This document shows, in pieces, positions 15,370 to 21,954 of a stretch of DNA of 29,182 nucleotides (within the stretch, counting starts at the first letter, position 1; each line of letters opens with the position of its first letter). The notes beneath the pieces were generated by a model. It saw only the letters and a list, made by a program, of their open reading frames with translations, searched no databases and had not been told where the DNA came from. Origin of the DNA: Dehalococcoidia bacterium (lineage in GTDB: Bacteria; Chloroflexota; Dehalococcoidia; UBA2979); contig JALOAM010000019.1 in assembly GCA_023228765.1 (NCBI GenBank), forward strand, positions 1 to 29,182, read 5' to 3'. The position numbers and the translations under genes were made by a program.

Positions 15370-15401
15370 ATTCTACCATCTGGTAGGTAGATTCTACCAT
15401 C
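15370..15401. promoter_or_regulatory. vapBC operator and promoter
   Basis: ATTCTACCATC occurs twice (15370-15380 and 15391-15401), separated by TGGTAGGTAG. This creates two overlapping dyads: CTACCA-TC-TGGTAG and GGTAGA-T-TCTACC. On the minus strand each direct repeat contains TAGAAT, a good -10 box; the proximal one is 10 nt from the vapB ATG. Repressor binding here would cover the promoter. Confidence 0.8.
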
Positions 15402-15413
15402 GCCGAGCCAGCT

Positions 15414-16679
15414 CTACGGCCCCGGCGTCACCGGCTGCGTCACCTCCGGCGGTGGGGTGCCCTCGGGCGTCCCATCCGCGGGAGGGCTCTCCTCGGGAGG
15501 AGGCGTGCCCTCTGGTGTCTCGGTGGGCGTCGCCGTCGGGGAGGGCGTGCCGCGCTCGGCGAGGAGGGCGGTCGCGGCCTCGGGGTCGAGCGGACGGTTG
15601 GAGGCTTCCTCCCACACCGTCCAGGATTCCTTCGGTTCGCCCTCGGCGGTGCGGAGGCCGATGGTCTGGAGGAGGTCGTAGGGCGGGCTGGCGGCGAAGC
15701 CCAGGTCCTGCGCGGCAAACCACACGACGAGCGGGGACTGCAGCGTGAAGGCGTCCTCCAGCAGCCGCTGGAGGAACCGGCGCTGCTCCGGCTCCGTGGA
15801 GGCGTTGACGCCGGCCCTCCCCGCGCCTGAGGCGAACCCGATCCCCGCGAAGGCGACCGGCAGGTCGGTGTGCTCGCGGAGCTGGAGGTAGTACTCGCCG
15901 GGGATCTTCCGCGCCGTCGGGTAGGCGAACGAGGGGTACGAGGTGACCCCGATCAGGTCGATCGCCTGCCCGAAGTCGTCGAGGAGTTCCCACCGAGGCG
16001 CGTGCGGCGGCAGTTCCGGCACCACGCCGAGGAGCTCCTCGTACTGGAAGGTGACGAAGACGTGTGTCTGCGGCGAGGCTTCTTTCACCGCGCGGTAGGC
16101 GGCCTGGTACGCCTCGAGGAAGGCGAAGTAGCCCTCCGGGTTGCGTTCGTAGGTGGCGTTCACCTCCGTGCCGAGCGCGAGGAAGTCCGGGCGCATGTTG
16201 CGCGCGATGAACTCCGCCTCCGCCACGAACGCGGCGCGTAGGTCCGGATCGGCCAGCGAGCGCCCCTCGTACTCCGCGGGCAGGCCACCAAGGCGGCCGC
16301 GGTTGCCGGGATCGAACGGGTCGAGGGCCACGACGAGCGAGAGGTCGCGTGCCCTCGACGCTTCGCGGGCGGCGATCACCTCGTCGCGGAGCTCCTCGGA
16401 GACGGAGGCGCTGGGGAGGAACTGCGCCCAGGAGGAGGGACGCTGGAAGAGGATCACCTCGCCGTAGTTCGCGACCAGGTCGAACTGGTCGACATAGGCG
16501 TCCGAGGTCAGTTCGGGCGGCACATCGGAGAAGCCGAGCATGAACGGCCGCGGGTCGCCCTGCTCCGGCCGCTCACGAGGGACGAACGTGGCGCCGGGGT
16601 CGCTCTGCTCCCGGCACCCCGTCGCGAACACTGCGAGCAGTGCCAGCAAGCCGACCAGTCCGACGACCCTCACGCGCAT
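15414..16679 (-). CDS. TIM-barrel lipoprotein, glycoside-hydrolase-like
   Basis: This is probably a lipid-anchored extracellular protein. The signal peptide ends at the lipobox FATGC (Cys22). Residues 45-355 look like a beta/alpha barrel of the clan-A glycosidase kind, with GTEVNATY (170-177) resembling an acid/base-bearing strand end (Glu172), and VFVTFQYEELLG, LIGVTSYPSF, and LPVAFAGIGFASG at later strand ends. The expected nucleophile glutamate on the last strand is not obvious in that segment, so it may not be an active hydrolase. A Pro/Thr/Glu-rich tail (about 372-421) is probably disordered. No Shine-Dalgarno sequence is clear at the ATG. Substrate is unknown. Confidence 0.65.
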   Translation of the reverse strand: MRVRVVGLVGLLALLAVFATGCREQSDPGATFVPRERPEQGDPRPFMLGFSDVPPELTSDAYVDQFDLVANYGEVILFQRPSSWAQFLPSASVSEELRDEVIAAREASRARDLSLVVALDPFDPGNRGRLGGLPAEYEGRSLADPDLRAAFVAEAEFIARNMRPDFLALGTEVNATYERNPEGYFAFLEAYQAAYRAVKEASPQTHVFVTFQYEELLGVVPELPPHAPRWELLDDFGQAIDLIGVTSYPSFAYPTARKIPGEYYLQLREHTDLPVAFAGIGFASGAGRAGVNASTEPEQRRFLQRLLEDAFTLQSPLVVWFAAQDLGFAASPPYDLLQTIGLRTAEGEPKESWTVWEEASNRPLDPEAATALLAERGTPSPTATPTETPEGTPPPEESPPADGTPEGTPPPEVTQPVTPGP

Positions 16680-16740
16680 CTATCGATGATGTCGTCCCGT
16701 CCGCCCACCGGCAAACTGCCCTCGCTCCGCCGCTTCTGCC

Positions 16741-16776
16741 TTCGCCCGCGCAGCGGGAGAGGGATGGGTGAGGGCC
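16741..16776 (+). repeat. Dispersed palindromic repeat, copy 6
   Basis: TTCGCCCGCGCAGCGGGAGAGG continues into GATGGGTGAGGGCC. It lies in the 238-nt gap (16680-16917) upstream of two divergent genes, which otherwise shows nothing clear. Confidence 0.7.
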
Positions 16777-16917
16777 TGCTCCGGATCTGCTCCGAGCTTC
16801 CGAGGTTGCGACAGCCGCTCGAGCAGGATCAGGGTGTCTCCCGACGGGTGGCCTGCGCTCCGCGTCCGACGATCCACCGATGAGCGGGCATCGACACCGG
16901 ATCGAGGCGGGAGCGAC

Positions 16918-17178
16918 ATGCTGGCTGCGGACGGGCGGCGGGCTGCTGTGACGGCGCGCGGGCTCCTCGCGGAGGTCGCGTCGGTCGTGTCGCGCCGGCA
17001 GGCGTGGCGCGTGGTCACGCGCGCTCGGCGGCTCGCCGGTGTCGGCGAGGATGAAGCCCTCGGCCGGATCGAGGTGCTCATGCTCCTCGAGTCGATTGCT
17101 GCCGAGGGCGGCGTGCTCCAGGTGCTGGCGGAACGCCTCGCACGTCGCACGCTCGCCGAGGGTGAGCGTGGTGGCTGA
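16918..17178 (+). CDS. Small helical protein of unknown function
   Basis: I do not recognise this 86-residue protein. It is Ala/Arg/Leu/Val/Glu-rich, with no cysteine or signal peptide, and is predicted by eye to be all helical. The ATG has GGGAG about 4 nt upstream, and most third codon positions are G or C as in its neighbours, which supports coding. It ends 3 nt from the stop of the convergent gene 17182-17634. A chance open frame in GC-rich DNA cannot be excluded. Confidence 0.5.
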   Translation: MLAADGRRAAVTARGLLAEVASVVSRRQAWRVVTRARRLAGVGEDEALGRIEVLMLLESIAAEGGVLQVLAERLARRTLAEGERGG

Positions 17179-17181
17179 GGG

Positions 17182-17634
17182 CTACGCCTCGTCGTTGAAG
17201 ACGGTTTCGCGGGCGACGTCGCCCCAGGAGAAGAGCGCGGCGGCGAACCGCACGATGCCGGTCCGCTCGTGGAGGTCGCCACCCCCGAGCGCGAGGAGGT
17301 AGGTGTTGAGGCGGTCCGCGATCCCGTCGGTCGTGTAGAACTCGACGGGGCGGAACACGCCGAAGGTGGTGGAGGCGATCGGGGTGCCTCCCGGCTCGGC
17401 GCAGGCAACGGCGAGCGCCATGTGGTCGATGCCGTAGGGGCGGCGCGAGGCGGACATGCGCTCGCGACACCACTCCACGATCTCGTCCGAGAGCGCCTCC
17501 AGGTCGCGCGGAGCCAACGGTGCCGGCCCCAGGATCCACTCCCGGCGGGAGAGGCCGGTGCCGCGGCGGATCGAGGCCTCCACGCGGGCGCGGAGGGGGT
17601 CCGGACGGAAGCGCTCGAGGAGCGAGTGGAGCAT
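17182..17634 (-). CDS. Protein of unknown function, 150 residues
   Basis: I do not recognise this protein. It starts MLHSLLERFRPD and has a basic N-terminal third, then DLEALSDEIVEWCRERM, a hydrophobic core IDHMALAVACAE, and STTFGVFRPVEFYTTDGIADRLNTYLLALGGG. It has two cysteines, no signal peptide and no membrane helix. The ATG at 17634 is chosen because GGAGG lies 9 nt upstream; the frame is open further but has no better start. It is preceded by a long gap (17635-17910) with several possible hairpins. Confidence 0.65.
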   Translation of the reverse strand: MLHSLLERFRPDPLRARVEASIRRGTGLSRREWILGPAPLAPRDLEALSDEIVEWCRERMSASRRPYGIDHMALAVACAEPGGTPIASTTFGVFRPVEFYTTDGIADRLNTYLLALGGGDLHERTGIVRFAAALFSWGDVARETVFNDEA

Positions 17635-17898
17635 TCCGGTCGGCCTCCGTCCCTCTCGCGCCGTCCGATGTCTGGCGGCGTGCAATAGCTAGTCCGGCGT
17701 CCCCGCTGGGGGAAACCCTGAGTACCAGGATCATCGGCAGGGAGGCGACGTTCCTCAGGTTGTCTGTCGATCCGTTGGCATTGCGGTTTCGTCTCGGGTT
17801 CCTCCTCTGTCCCGCGAGACCACCGCGACCGATTCCGCTCGTCATACCCGGCCGATCGAGGCGTCGTGGGATGCCGAGGGAAGGCGGAGCCGAGGCGA
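17635..17898. other. Intergenic stretch with potential RNA structure
   Basis: There is no gene between two divergent starts. Possible stems include AACCCTGAG (17713-17721) with a CTCAGGTT segment near 17755-17762, and GTCTCG near 17792 with CGAGAC near 17815. On the minus strand this would be a long leader of the 150-residue gene. I cannot match it to a known riboswitch class. Confidence 0.3.
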
Positions 17899-17910
17899 TA
17901 AACTGGATCG
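17899..17910 (+). promoter_or_regulatory. TANNNT -10 box placed for a leaderless transcript
   Basis: TAAACT (17899-17904) ends exactly 6 nt before the GTG at 17911. The sequence TAAACTGGATCGGTG closely matches TACACTGGATGAGTG at 23628. Confidence 0.55.
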
Positions 17911-18351
17911 GTGGATGATGCATACCAGGTCGACCAGGGGGCATTACGCGCCGCGGTGCGCGAACGCGACCACCTGGTCTTCCGCTTCTCGACGATCCCG
18001 CTGCGGCTGTTCCTGGACTTCCGTACCTCCGCGGAGGACGGACCGGGTGTGTTCGCGCTGCCGCCGGCTTCCTCGATCCGGGAGCGCATGACCTCCATGC
18101 GGGAGGTGCGCCCGAACTTCCCGCGCCCGGAGCGCGTGAACGTGGTGGCCTGGCCCCTGCGGGTCAGCGGCCTCCGGCGACTCGGCGTGATCGAGGAGAT
18201 CCGGCTGCGGTTGTCCGACCTCGATGGGTTCGAGGCGCTCGGTGAGCTCGACCGCGTGGTGGAGCACCTGGAGCAGTCGGAGGCGCTGGAGGTCCGGCGC
18301 GCGATCACCGGCGAGGGCTACCGCACCCTCTGGCCGGCGCAGGCGCACTAG
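17911..18351 (+). CDS. Protein of unknown function, 146 residues
   Basis: I do not recognise this protein. It has no cysteine, signal peptide or membrane helix. The first half contains hydrophobic and aromatic stretches (HLVFRFSTIPLRLFLDF), and the second half looks helical (VIEEIRLRLSDL, LGELDRVVEHLEQSEALEVRRAI). The start is GTG at 17911, chosen because a TAAACT box lies 6 nt upstream and no Shine-Dalgarno sequence is present. The zincin gene follows 16 nt after the stop on the same strand, so the two probably share an mRNA. Confidence 0.65.
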   Translation: MDDAYQVDQGALRAAVRERDHLVFRFSTIPLRLFLDFRTSAEDGPGVFALPPASSIRERMTSMREVRPNFPRPERVNVVAWPLRVSGLRRLGVIEEIRLRLSDLDGFEALGELDRVVEHLEQSEALEVRRAITGEGYRTLWPAQAH

Positions 18352-18367
18352 GCCGGCCCGCATACCG

Positions 18368-18730
18368 ATGGACCGACGCCAGTTCGAACGCGTGGTGGAC
18401 GAGGCGATGGCCGGGCTGCCTCGAGCGTTCGCTGATCGCCTCGACAACGTCGCGATCGTCGTGCGCGACGAACCAACCGAGGACGACCTGTACGAGGCGG
18501 GACTGGAGCCGGACGACGAGCTGTTCGGCCTCTACGTCGGTGTCCCCCTCACCGACCGCGCCGACTACCACATGGTCCTGCCCGACCGGATCCTCATCTT
18601 CCAGGGCCCGCACGAACGTCACTTCGAGGATGACGAGCTGGTGGAACAGATCCAGAAGACCGTGATCCACGAGGTCGCCCACTACTTCGGCATCGACGAC
18701 GACCGCCTGCATGCGCTGGGATACGGGTAG
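18368..18730 (+). CDS. Minimal zincin metalloprotease-like protein
   Basis: This 120-residue cytoplasmic protein carries a complete zincin zinc-binding motif near its C-terminus: HEVAHYFGIDD, with His101, Glu102, His105 and an Asp at 110 or 111 as third ligand. The rest (MDRRQFERVVDEAMAGLP, then LFGLYVGVPL and ILIFQGP) matches the small Zincin_1-type family (often annotated as metallopeptidase family protein). These are the shortest HExxH proteins known; their substrate is not established. It is probably co-transcribed with the unknown gene upstream. The start is the ATG at 18368. Confidence 0.85.
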   Translation: MDRRQFERVVDEAMAGLPRAFADRLDNVAIVVRDEPTEDDLYEAGLEPDDELFGLYVGVPLTDRADYHMVLPDRILIFQGPHERHFEDDELVEQIQKTVIHEVAHYFGIDDDRLHALGYG

Positions 18731-18736
18731 GTCTCT

Positions 18737-18779
18737 GACCCCCTCGCCCGCGAAGCGGGAGGGGGTTGGGGTGAGGGTC
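18737..18779 (+). repeat. Dispersed palindromic repeat, copy 7
   Basis: GACCCCCTCGCCCGCGAAGC continues into GGGAGGGGGTTGGGGTGAGGG. It starts 6 nt after the zincin stop codon. Confidence 0.8.
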
Positions 18780-18817
18780 TCCTCCCCCCACGTGCGCGCG
18801 AATCACCCCGGCGGCGA

Positions 18818-18846
18818 CTGACGACACCCGCCGTGCTGGGTAGACT
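18818..18846 (+). promoter_or_regulatory. Putative promoter of the TiaS-like gene
   Basis: CTGACG (18818-18823) and TAGACT (18841-18846) are 17 bp apart. The ribosome site GGAGG (18859-18863) and the ATG at 18868 follow. Confidence 0.55.
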
Positions 18847-18867
18847 CCGCTCCGGACCGGAGGACGC

Positions 18868-19614
18868 ATGATCACCGAGCAGTTCATCGTTGGGATCGAC
18901 AACACGGACGGCGCGGGCTGTGTCGGCACCGGGGCGCTGGCGATGGCCCTGGCCGCCGAGGTGGAATCGGCAGGCTGGGCGCAGGCGCTGGGCGTCACGC
19001 GCCATCAGCTCTGGGACTCCCCCAAGGTCTCGATGGACAACGGGAACTACTGCTACGCGCTCACCATCCAGACGGAGCGCTCGATCCTCGACATCGAGGA
19101 CGACATCGTGGACTTCGTGAGGGCGCATGCCGCGAAGGACGCGGATCCCGGCATCGCGATCATGTCGCGGCACGCGGACATGCCGCACATCCTCGCGTTC
19201 GGTCGTCGCGCTCAGACCGAGCTGATGCGGCTGGACTGGGCGCAGACCTTCGCCAACGAGGCGAACGTCTCCCTCCGTGCGCTGGGCAACAAGCGCGACG
19301 GCGCGATCGGTGCCCTCTCAGCCGCGGGCCTCCGAGGTGGGGGCGCGGACGGCGTCTTCATCGACCTCCCCGCGATCCGGGAGTTGGAGGGCGTCCTGCG
19401 CGCGGGTGAGATCCGGGAGCGCACCACCGTCGAGACCATCCTCGACGAGGAGGGCGAGCCACTGGACCGCGACGACCGCGTGGAGACGAACGGTTACGTG
19501 CGCCCTCGGCTGGAGGGCGGGCGTCCCGTCATCCACACGCGCCGATCACCGCAGGACCGCCACCTCTGGATCATCGCGGACCGCCGCCCCTCGCGAGAGC
19601 CGGAGGGCGACTAG
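18868..19614 (+). CDS. TiaS-like protein (tRNA-Ile2 agmatidine synthetase homologue)
   Basis: Archaeal TiaS attaches agmatine to the wobble cytidine of tRNA-Ile2 using ATP. This 248-residue bacterial protein resembles its core. It opens IVGIDNTDGAGCVGTGALAMALAAEVE (residues 7-33), like the TiaS GIDDTDS-x-GxCT opening, and later has RALGNKRDGAIGALSAAGL, like the TiaS RGLIGALAAIG segment, followed by FIDL. The archaeal enzyme is much longer (about 400 or more residues) with OB-fold and zinc-ribbon domains; those are absent here. Bacteria normally use TilS for this tRNA, so the role here is probably different. The start is the ATG at 18868 with GGAGG 4 nt upstream. It ends in a CTAG shared with the convergent UbiA gene. 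Confidence 0.65.
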   Translation: MITEQFIVGIDNTDGAGCVGTGALAMALAAEVESAGWAQALGVTRHQLWDSPKVSMDNGNYCYALTIQTERSILDIEDDIVDFVRAHAAKDADPGIAIMSRHADMPHILAFGRRAQTELMRLDWAQTFANEANVSLRALGNKRDGAIGALSAAGLRGGGADGVFIDLPAIRELEGVLRAGEIRERTTVETILDEEGEPLDRDDRVETNGYVRPRLEGGRPVIHTRRSPQDRHLWIIADRRPSREPEGD

Positions 19615-20492
19615 CCCTTCAGCAGCAGCGCCACGGCGAGGGCCACGAACCCGACGACCAGCATGAGGACGACCGGATCGCGGAACGCGACCTCCTCGGC
19701 GTCCCGGTCTGGGCGGGCGCGCGCCACGGTGCGATAGCGCCAGAGCGCGGCGATCACGAGCGGCACCGTCGCGAGCATCGAGCCGCTCGCGGGCAGGTTC
19801 GGTGCCGTCGCCGCGTAGGCGAGATACAGCCCGGCCGTCGCCACCGCCGCGATGCCGGTAACCCATCGAGGCCACCTCGCCTCGCCCTCGAGCGTCTCGC
19901 GGTGAGCACCGGCGGCGTCGCCGAGGAGCCAGCGCTCCTGCTCTCGCTTCACGGCGGCGACGAACAGCGCACCGGCGAACGTGCAGACGATGATCCACGG
20001 GGATGCCTCGACATCGATTGCGAGGGCGCCCGCCAGCGCGCGGAGGGCGAACAGCCCCGCGACGGTGAGCACGTCGAGGAGCGCGATCCGCTTGAGGGCG
20101 AACGTGTACGCGATGGTCGCGGTGAGATAGCTCGCCAGGGCGAGCAGGAACCAGACGCCGAGGGCACCCCCGACGAAGAAGGCGGCGAGGGCGAGGATGA
20201 CCGCGACGTGCCGGACGCGAGAGGGCTCCAGTCGCCCGGATGCGATCGGCCGGTCGCGCTTCCTCGGATGGGCCCGGTCGAGCGCGGCGTCCCGGACGTC
20301 GTTCAGCAGGTATCCGGCGGAGGACATCAGGCAGAACGCGAGGAACGCGACGGTGGCCGAGAGGAACATCGGTAACCAGACCCGTGGCTCCTCGAACGTC
20401 CACGCGTCGCCCGCGGTGAACAGGAAGGCGGCGTAGAGCAGCAGGTTCTTCGACCACTGCCGGGGCCGTGCGAGGGCGATCCAATCACGCAC
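19611..20492 (-). CDS. UbiA-family prenyltransferase, decaprenyl-phosphate phosphoribosyltransferase-like
   Basis: This is an integral membrane enzyme predicted to move a polyprenyl chain or, as in mycobacterial Rv3806c, to join polyprenyl phosphate with phosphoribosyl pyrophosphate. The 293 residues form about eight or nine hydrophobic helices. The opening ALARPRQWSKNLLLYAAF (residues 7-24) is characteristic of the DPPR-synthase branch. The metal-binding motif is NDVRDAALDRAHPRKRDRPIASG (64-86). The start is GTG at 20492, overlapping the stop of the DprE1-like gene by 8 nt. That coupling supports a joint role in making polyprenyl-phosphoryl ribose and its epimer arabinose. Confidence 0.82.
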   Translation of the reverse strand: MRDWIALARPRQWSKNLLLYAAFLFTAGDAWTFEEPRVWLPMFLSATVAFLAFCLMSSAGYLLNDVRDAALDRAHPRKRDRPIASGRLEPSRVRHVAVILALAAFFVGGALGVWFLLALASYLTATIAYTFALKRIALLDVLTVAGLFALRALAGALAIDVEASPWIIVCTFAGALFVAAVKREQERWLLGDAAGAHRETLEGEARWPRWVTGIAAVATAGLYLAYAATAPNLPASGSMLATVPLVIAALWRYRTVARARPDRDAEEVAFRDPVVLMLVVGFVALAVALLLKG

Positions 20493-21915
20493 CCGGTGTA
20501 GCCCTCGTACCTCTCGGGGGCACGAGGCCCAGCCGCTCGGCGAGGTCGGAGCGGAAACGCCCCTCCGGGTCCACGCGCTCCTTCACTGCCCGCCATTCCG
20601 CGAGCCGCGGGTACATCGCAGCCAGCACGTCCGGCCTCAGACGGGCGTCCTTCGCGAGGTAGACGCGCCCCCCGGCTTCCGCCACCACCTCGTCCACGTG
20701 GTCGAGCATGAGGTACGTTTCCGCGTCGTCCACCGGGAGGTCCACCGCGAGCGTCCAGCCCTCGAGCGGGAACGAGAGCATCCCCTCCCCCTGCGCCCCG
20801 AGCCGCTTGAGGACCGCAAGCGCCGGCGTCGCTGGCCCGTTCGCGAACGCCTCGGCGAGCGCGGCGAGGACGGACTCCTGTCCGTCCGGGAGGACGCACT
20901 GGTACTGGAGGAACCCCGACGCGCCGTACAGCCTCGGCCATCCGGCGAGCGCATCAAGCGGATGGAAGAACGAGGGCAGCGGCACCAGCGCGTGACGCTT
21001 CCGAGGTCGTCGCCAGTACGCCAGGTTGAACGACCGCACGATCGGCGTCCGCACGGTGCCCCGCCGGCCCGGCACGCGCGGCACCGGCAGCGCTCGCCCC
21101 GGCTGGTAGCGAGGACGGCGCTGCGCCTCGTCCAGTTCCAGTGGCCCTCCAAGGGGAAGCGCGAGGTTGCCGAGCTGGACGACGCCGCGCCCGCGATGTG
21201 CCGGCGTTGCGAGGTCGATCCACGCGACGGAGTAGCGGTGGTCTTGGTCGCCCTCGGTGAGGCGGGCCATGGTCTCGTGGAGGTCGCGCGTGCGAGCGGT
21301 CTCCACCTCGACGACGCCCGACGGCAGACGTTCCACCTCGAGCCGCGCCGAGGTGATCACGCCGGTCAGGCCCATCCCGCCGACGGTCGCCTCGAACAGC
21401 CCGCGGTCGTCCTCCCGGCTCACGGGGCGCTGGAGTCCCTCGGCGGTCACGAGGCTGAACGAGGCGACGGTGCGCCCGAAGCCGCCCCGCTGGTGGTGGT
21501 CCTTGCCGTGGACGTCAGCGGCGATGGCCCCGCCCACCGTGACGTGACGCGTGCCCGGCAGCACCGGCGGGAGCCACCCCTGTGCCGCCACGCGCCGCGC
21601 GAGGTCACCGAGCGACACCCCCGCGCCGACGTCGATCGTCGCGTGCTCGTCACTCACGTGGATCGGGCCGATCGCGCGGAGCGCGGTGGCATCGAGGATC
21701 GTGCCGCCCTCGATCTGTGCCGCGTCGCCGTAGGAGCGTCCCAGCCCTCGGGAGATGAGGGCCGACGGGGTGGCCTCGGAGTGGGTGGCCTCGGACGGGG
21801 CGAGCGCCGACGGCACGTGCGCCTCGTCGGCGGGGCGGGTGACCGCGGCGCGTGCGGGCGAGAGGCGGCCCCAGCCGCGGAACGACTTCGTGCGTCGGCG
21901 GCCGGGGATCCTCAG
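20485..21915 (-). CDS. dprE1: DprE1-like FAD-linked oxidase, with a probable CTG start
   Basis: DprE1 oxidises decaprenylphosphoryl-ribose at C2, the first half of epimerisation to the arabinose donor. The protein shows the VAO-type FAD domain: RGLGRSYGDAA, PVLPGTRHVTVGGAIAADVHG, KDHHQRGGFG and GGMGLTGVI, closely like mycobacterial DprE1. The first ATG/GTG/TTG codon is GTG at 21816 (443 residues), but the frame stays open upstream to a stop at 21931 and encodes FRGWGRLSPARAAVTRP, which matches the DprE1 N-terminal GWGR segment. No standard start lies there. CTG at 21915 has GGAG 6 nt upstream and would give 476 residues, near the 461 of the mycobacterial enzyme. A frameshift or base error is the alternative. 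The conserved cysteine of mycobacterial DprE1 is not identified here. Confidence 0.78.
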   Translation of the reverse strand: MRIPGRRRTKSFRGWGRLSPARAAVTRPADEAHVPSALAPSEATHSEATPSALISRGLGRSYGDAAQIEGGTILDATALRAIGPIHVSDEHATIDVGAGVSLGDLARRVAAQGWLPPVLPGTRHVTVGGAIAADVHGKDHHQRGGFGRTVASFSLVTAEGLQRPVSREDDRGLFEATVGGMGLTGVITSARLEVERLPSGVVEVETARTRDLHETMARLTEGDQDHRYSVAWIDLATPAHRGRGVVQLGNLALPLGGPLELDEAQRRPRYQPGRALPVPRVPGRRGTVRTPIVRSFNLAYWRRPRKRHALVPLPSFFHPLDALAGWPRLYGASGFLQYQCVLPDGQESVLAALAEAFANGPATPALAVLKRLGAQGEGMLSFPLEGWTLAVDLPVDDAETYLMLDHVDEVVAEAGGRVYLAKDARLRPDVLAAMYPRLAEWRAVKERVDPEGRFRSDLAERLGLVPPRGTRATPGA

Positions 21916-21954
21916 CGGTGGCTCCGGGTGCTACTGCGGCGGCGGCCTACCGGG

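Noticed and set aside
17713..17762. c-di-AMP (ydaO) or cobalamin riboswitch
   Set aside because: Short segments such as GAGGAGGAACC on the minus strand recall ydaO, but the rest of the conserved core is missing.
16680..18308. A 542-codon open frame on the minus strand
   Set aside because: It crosses three shorter genes with better starts and codon patterns, and its translation is Arg/Ser-rich low complexity.
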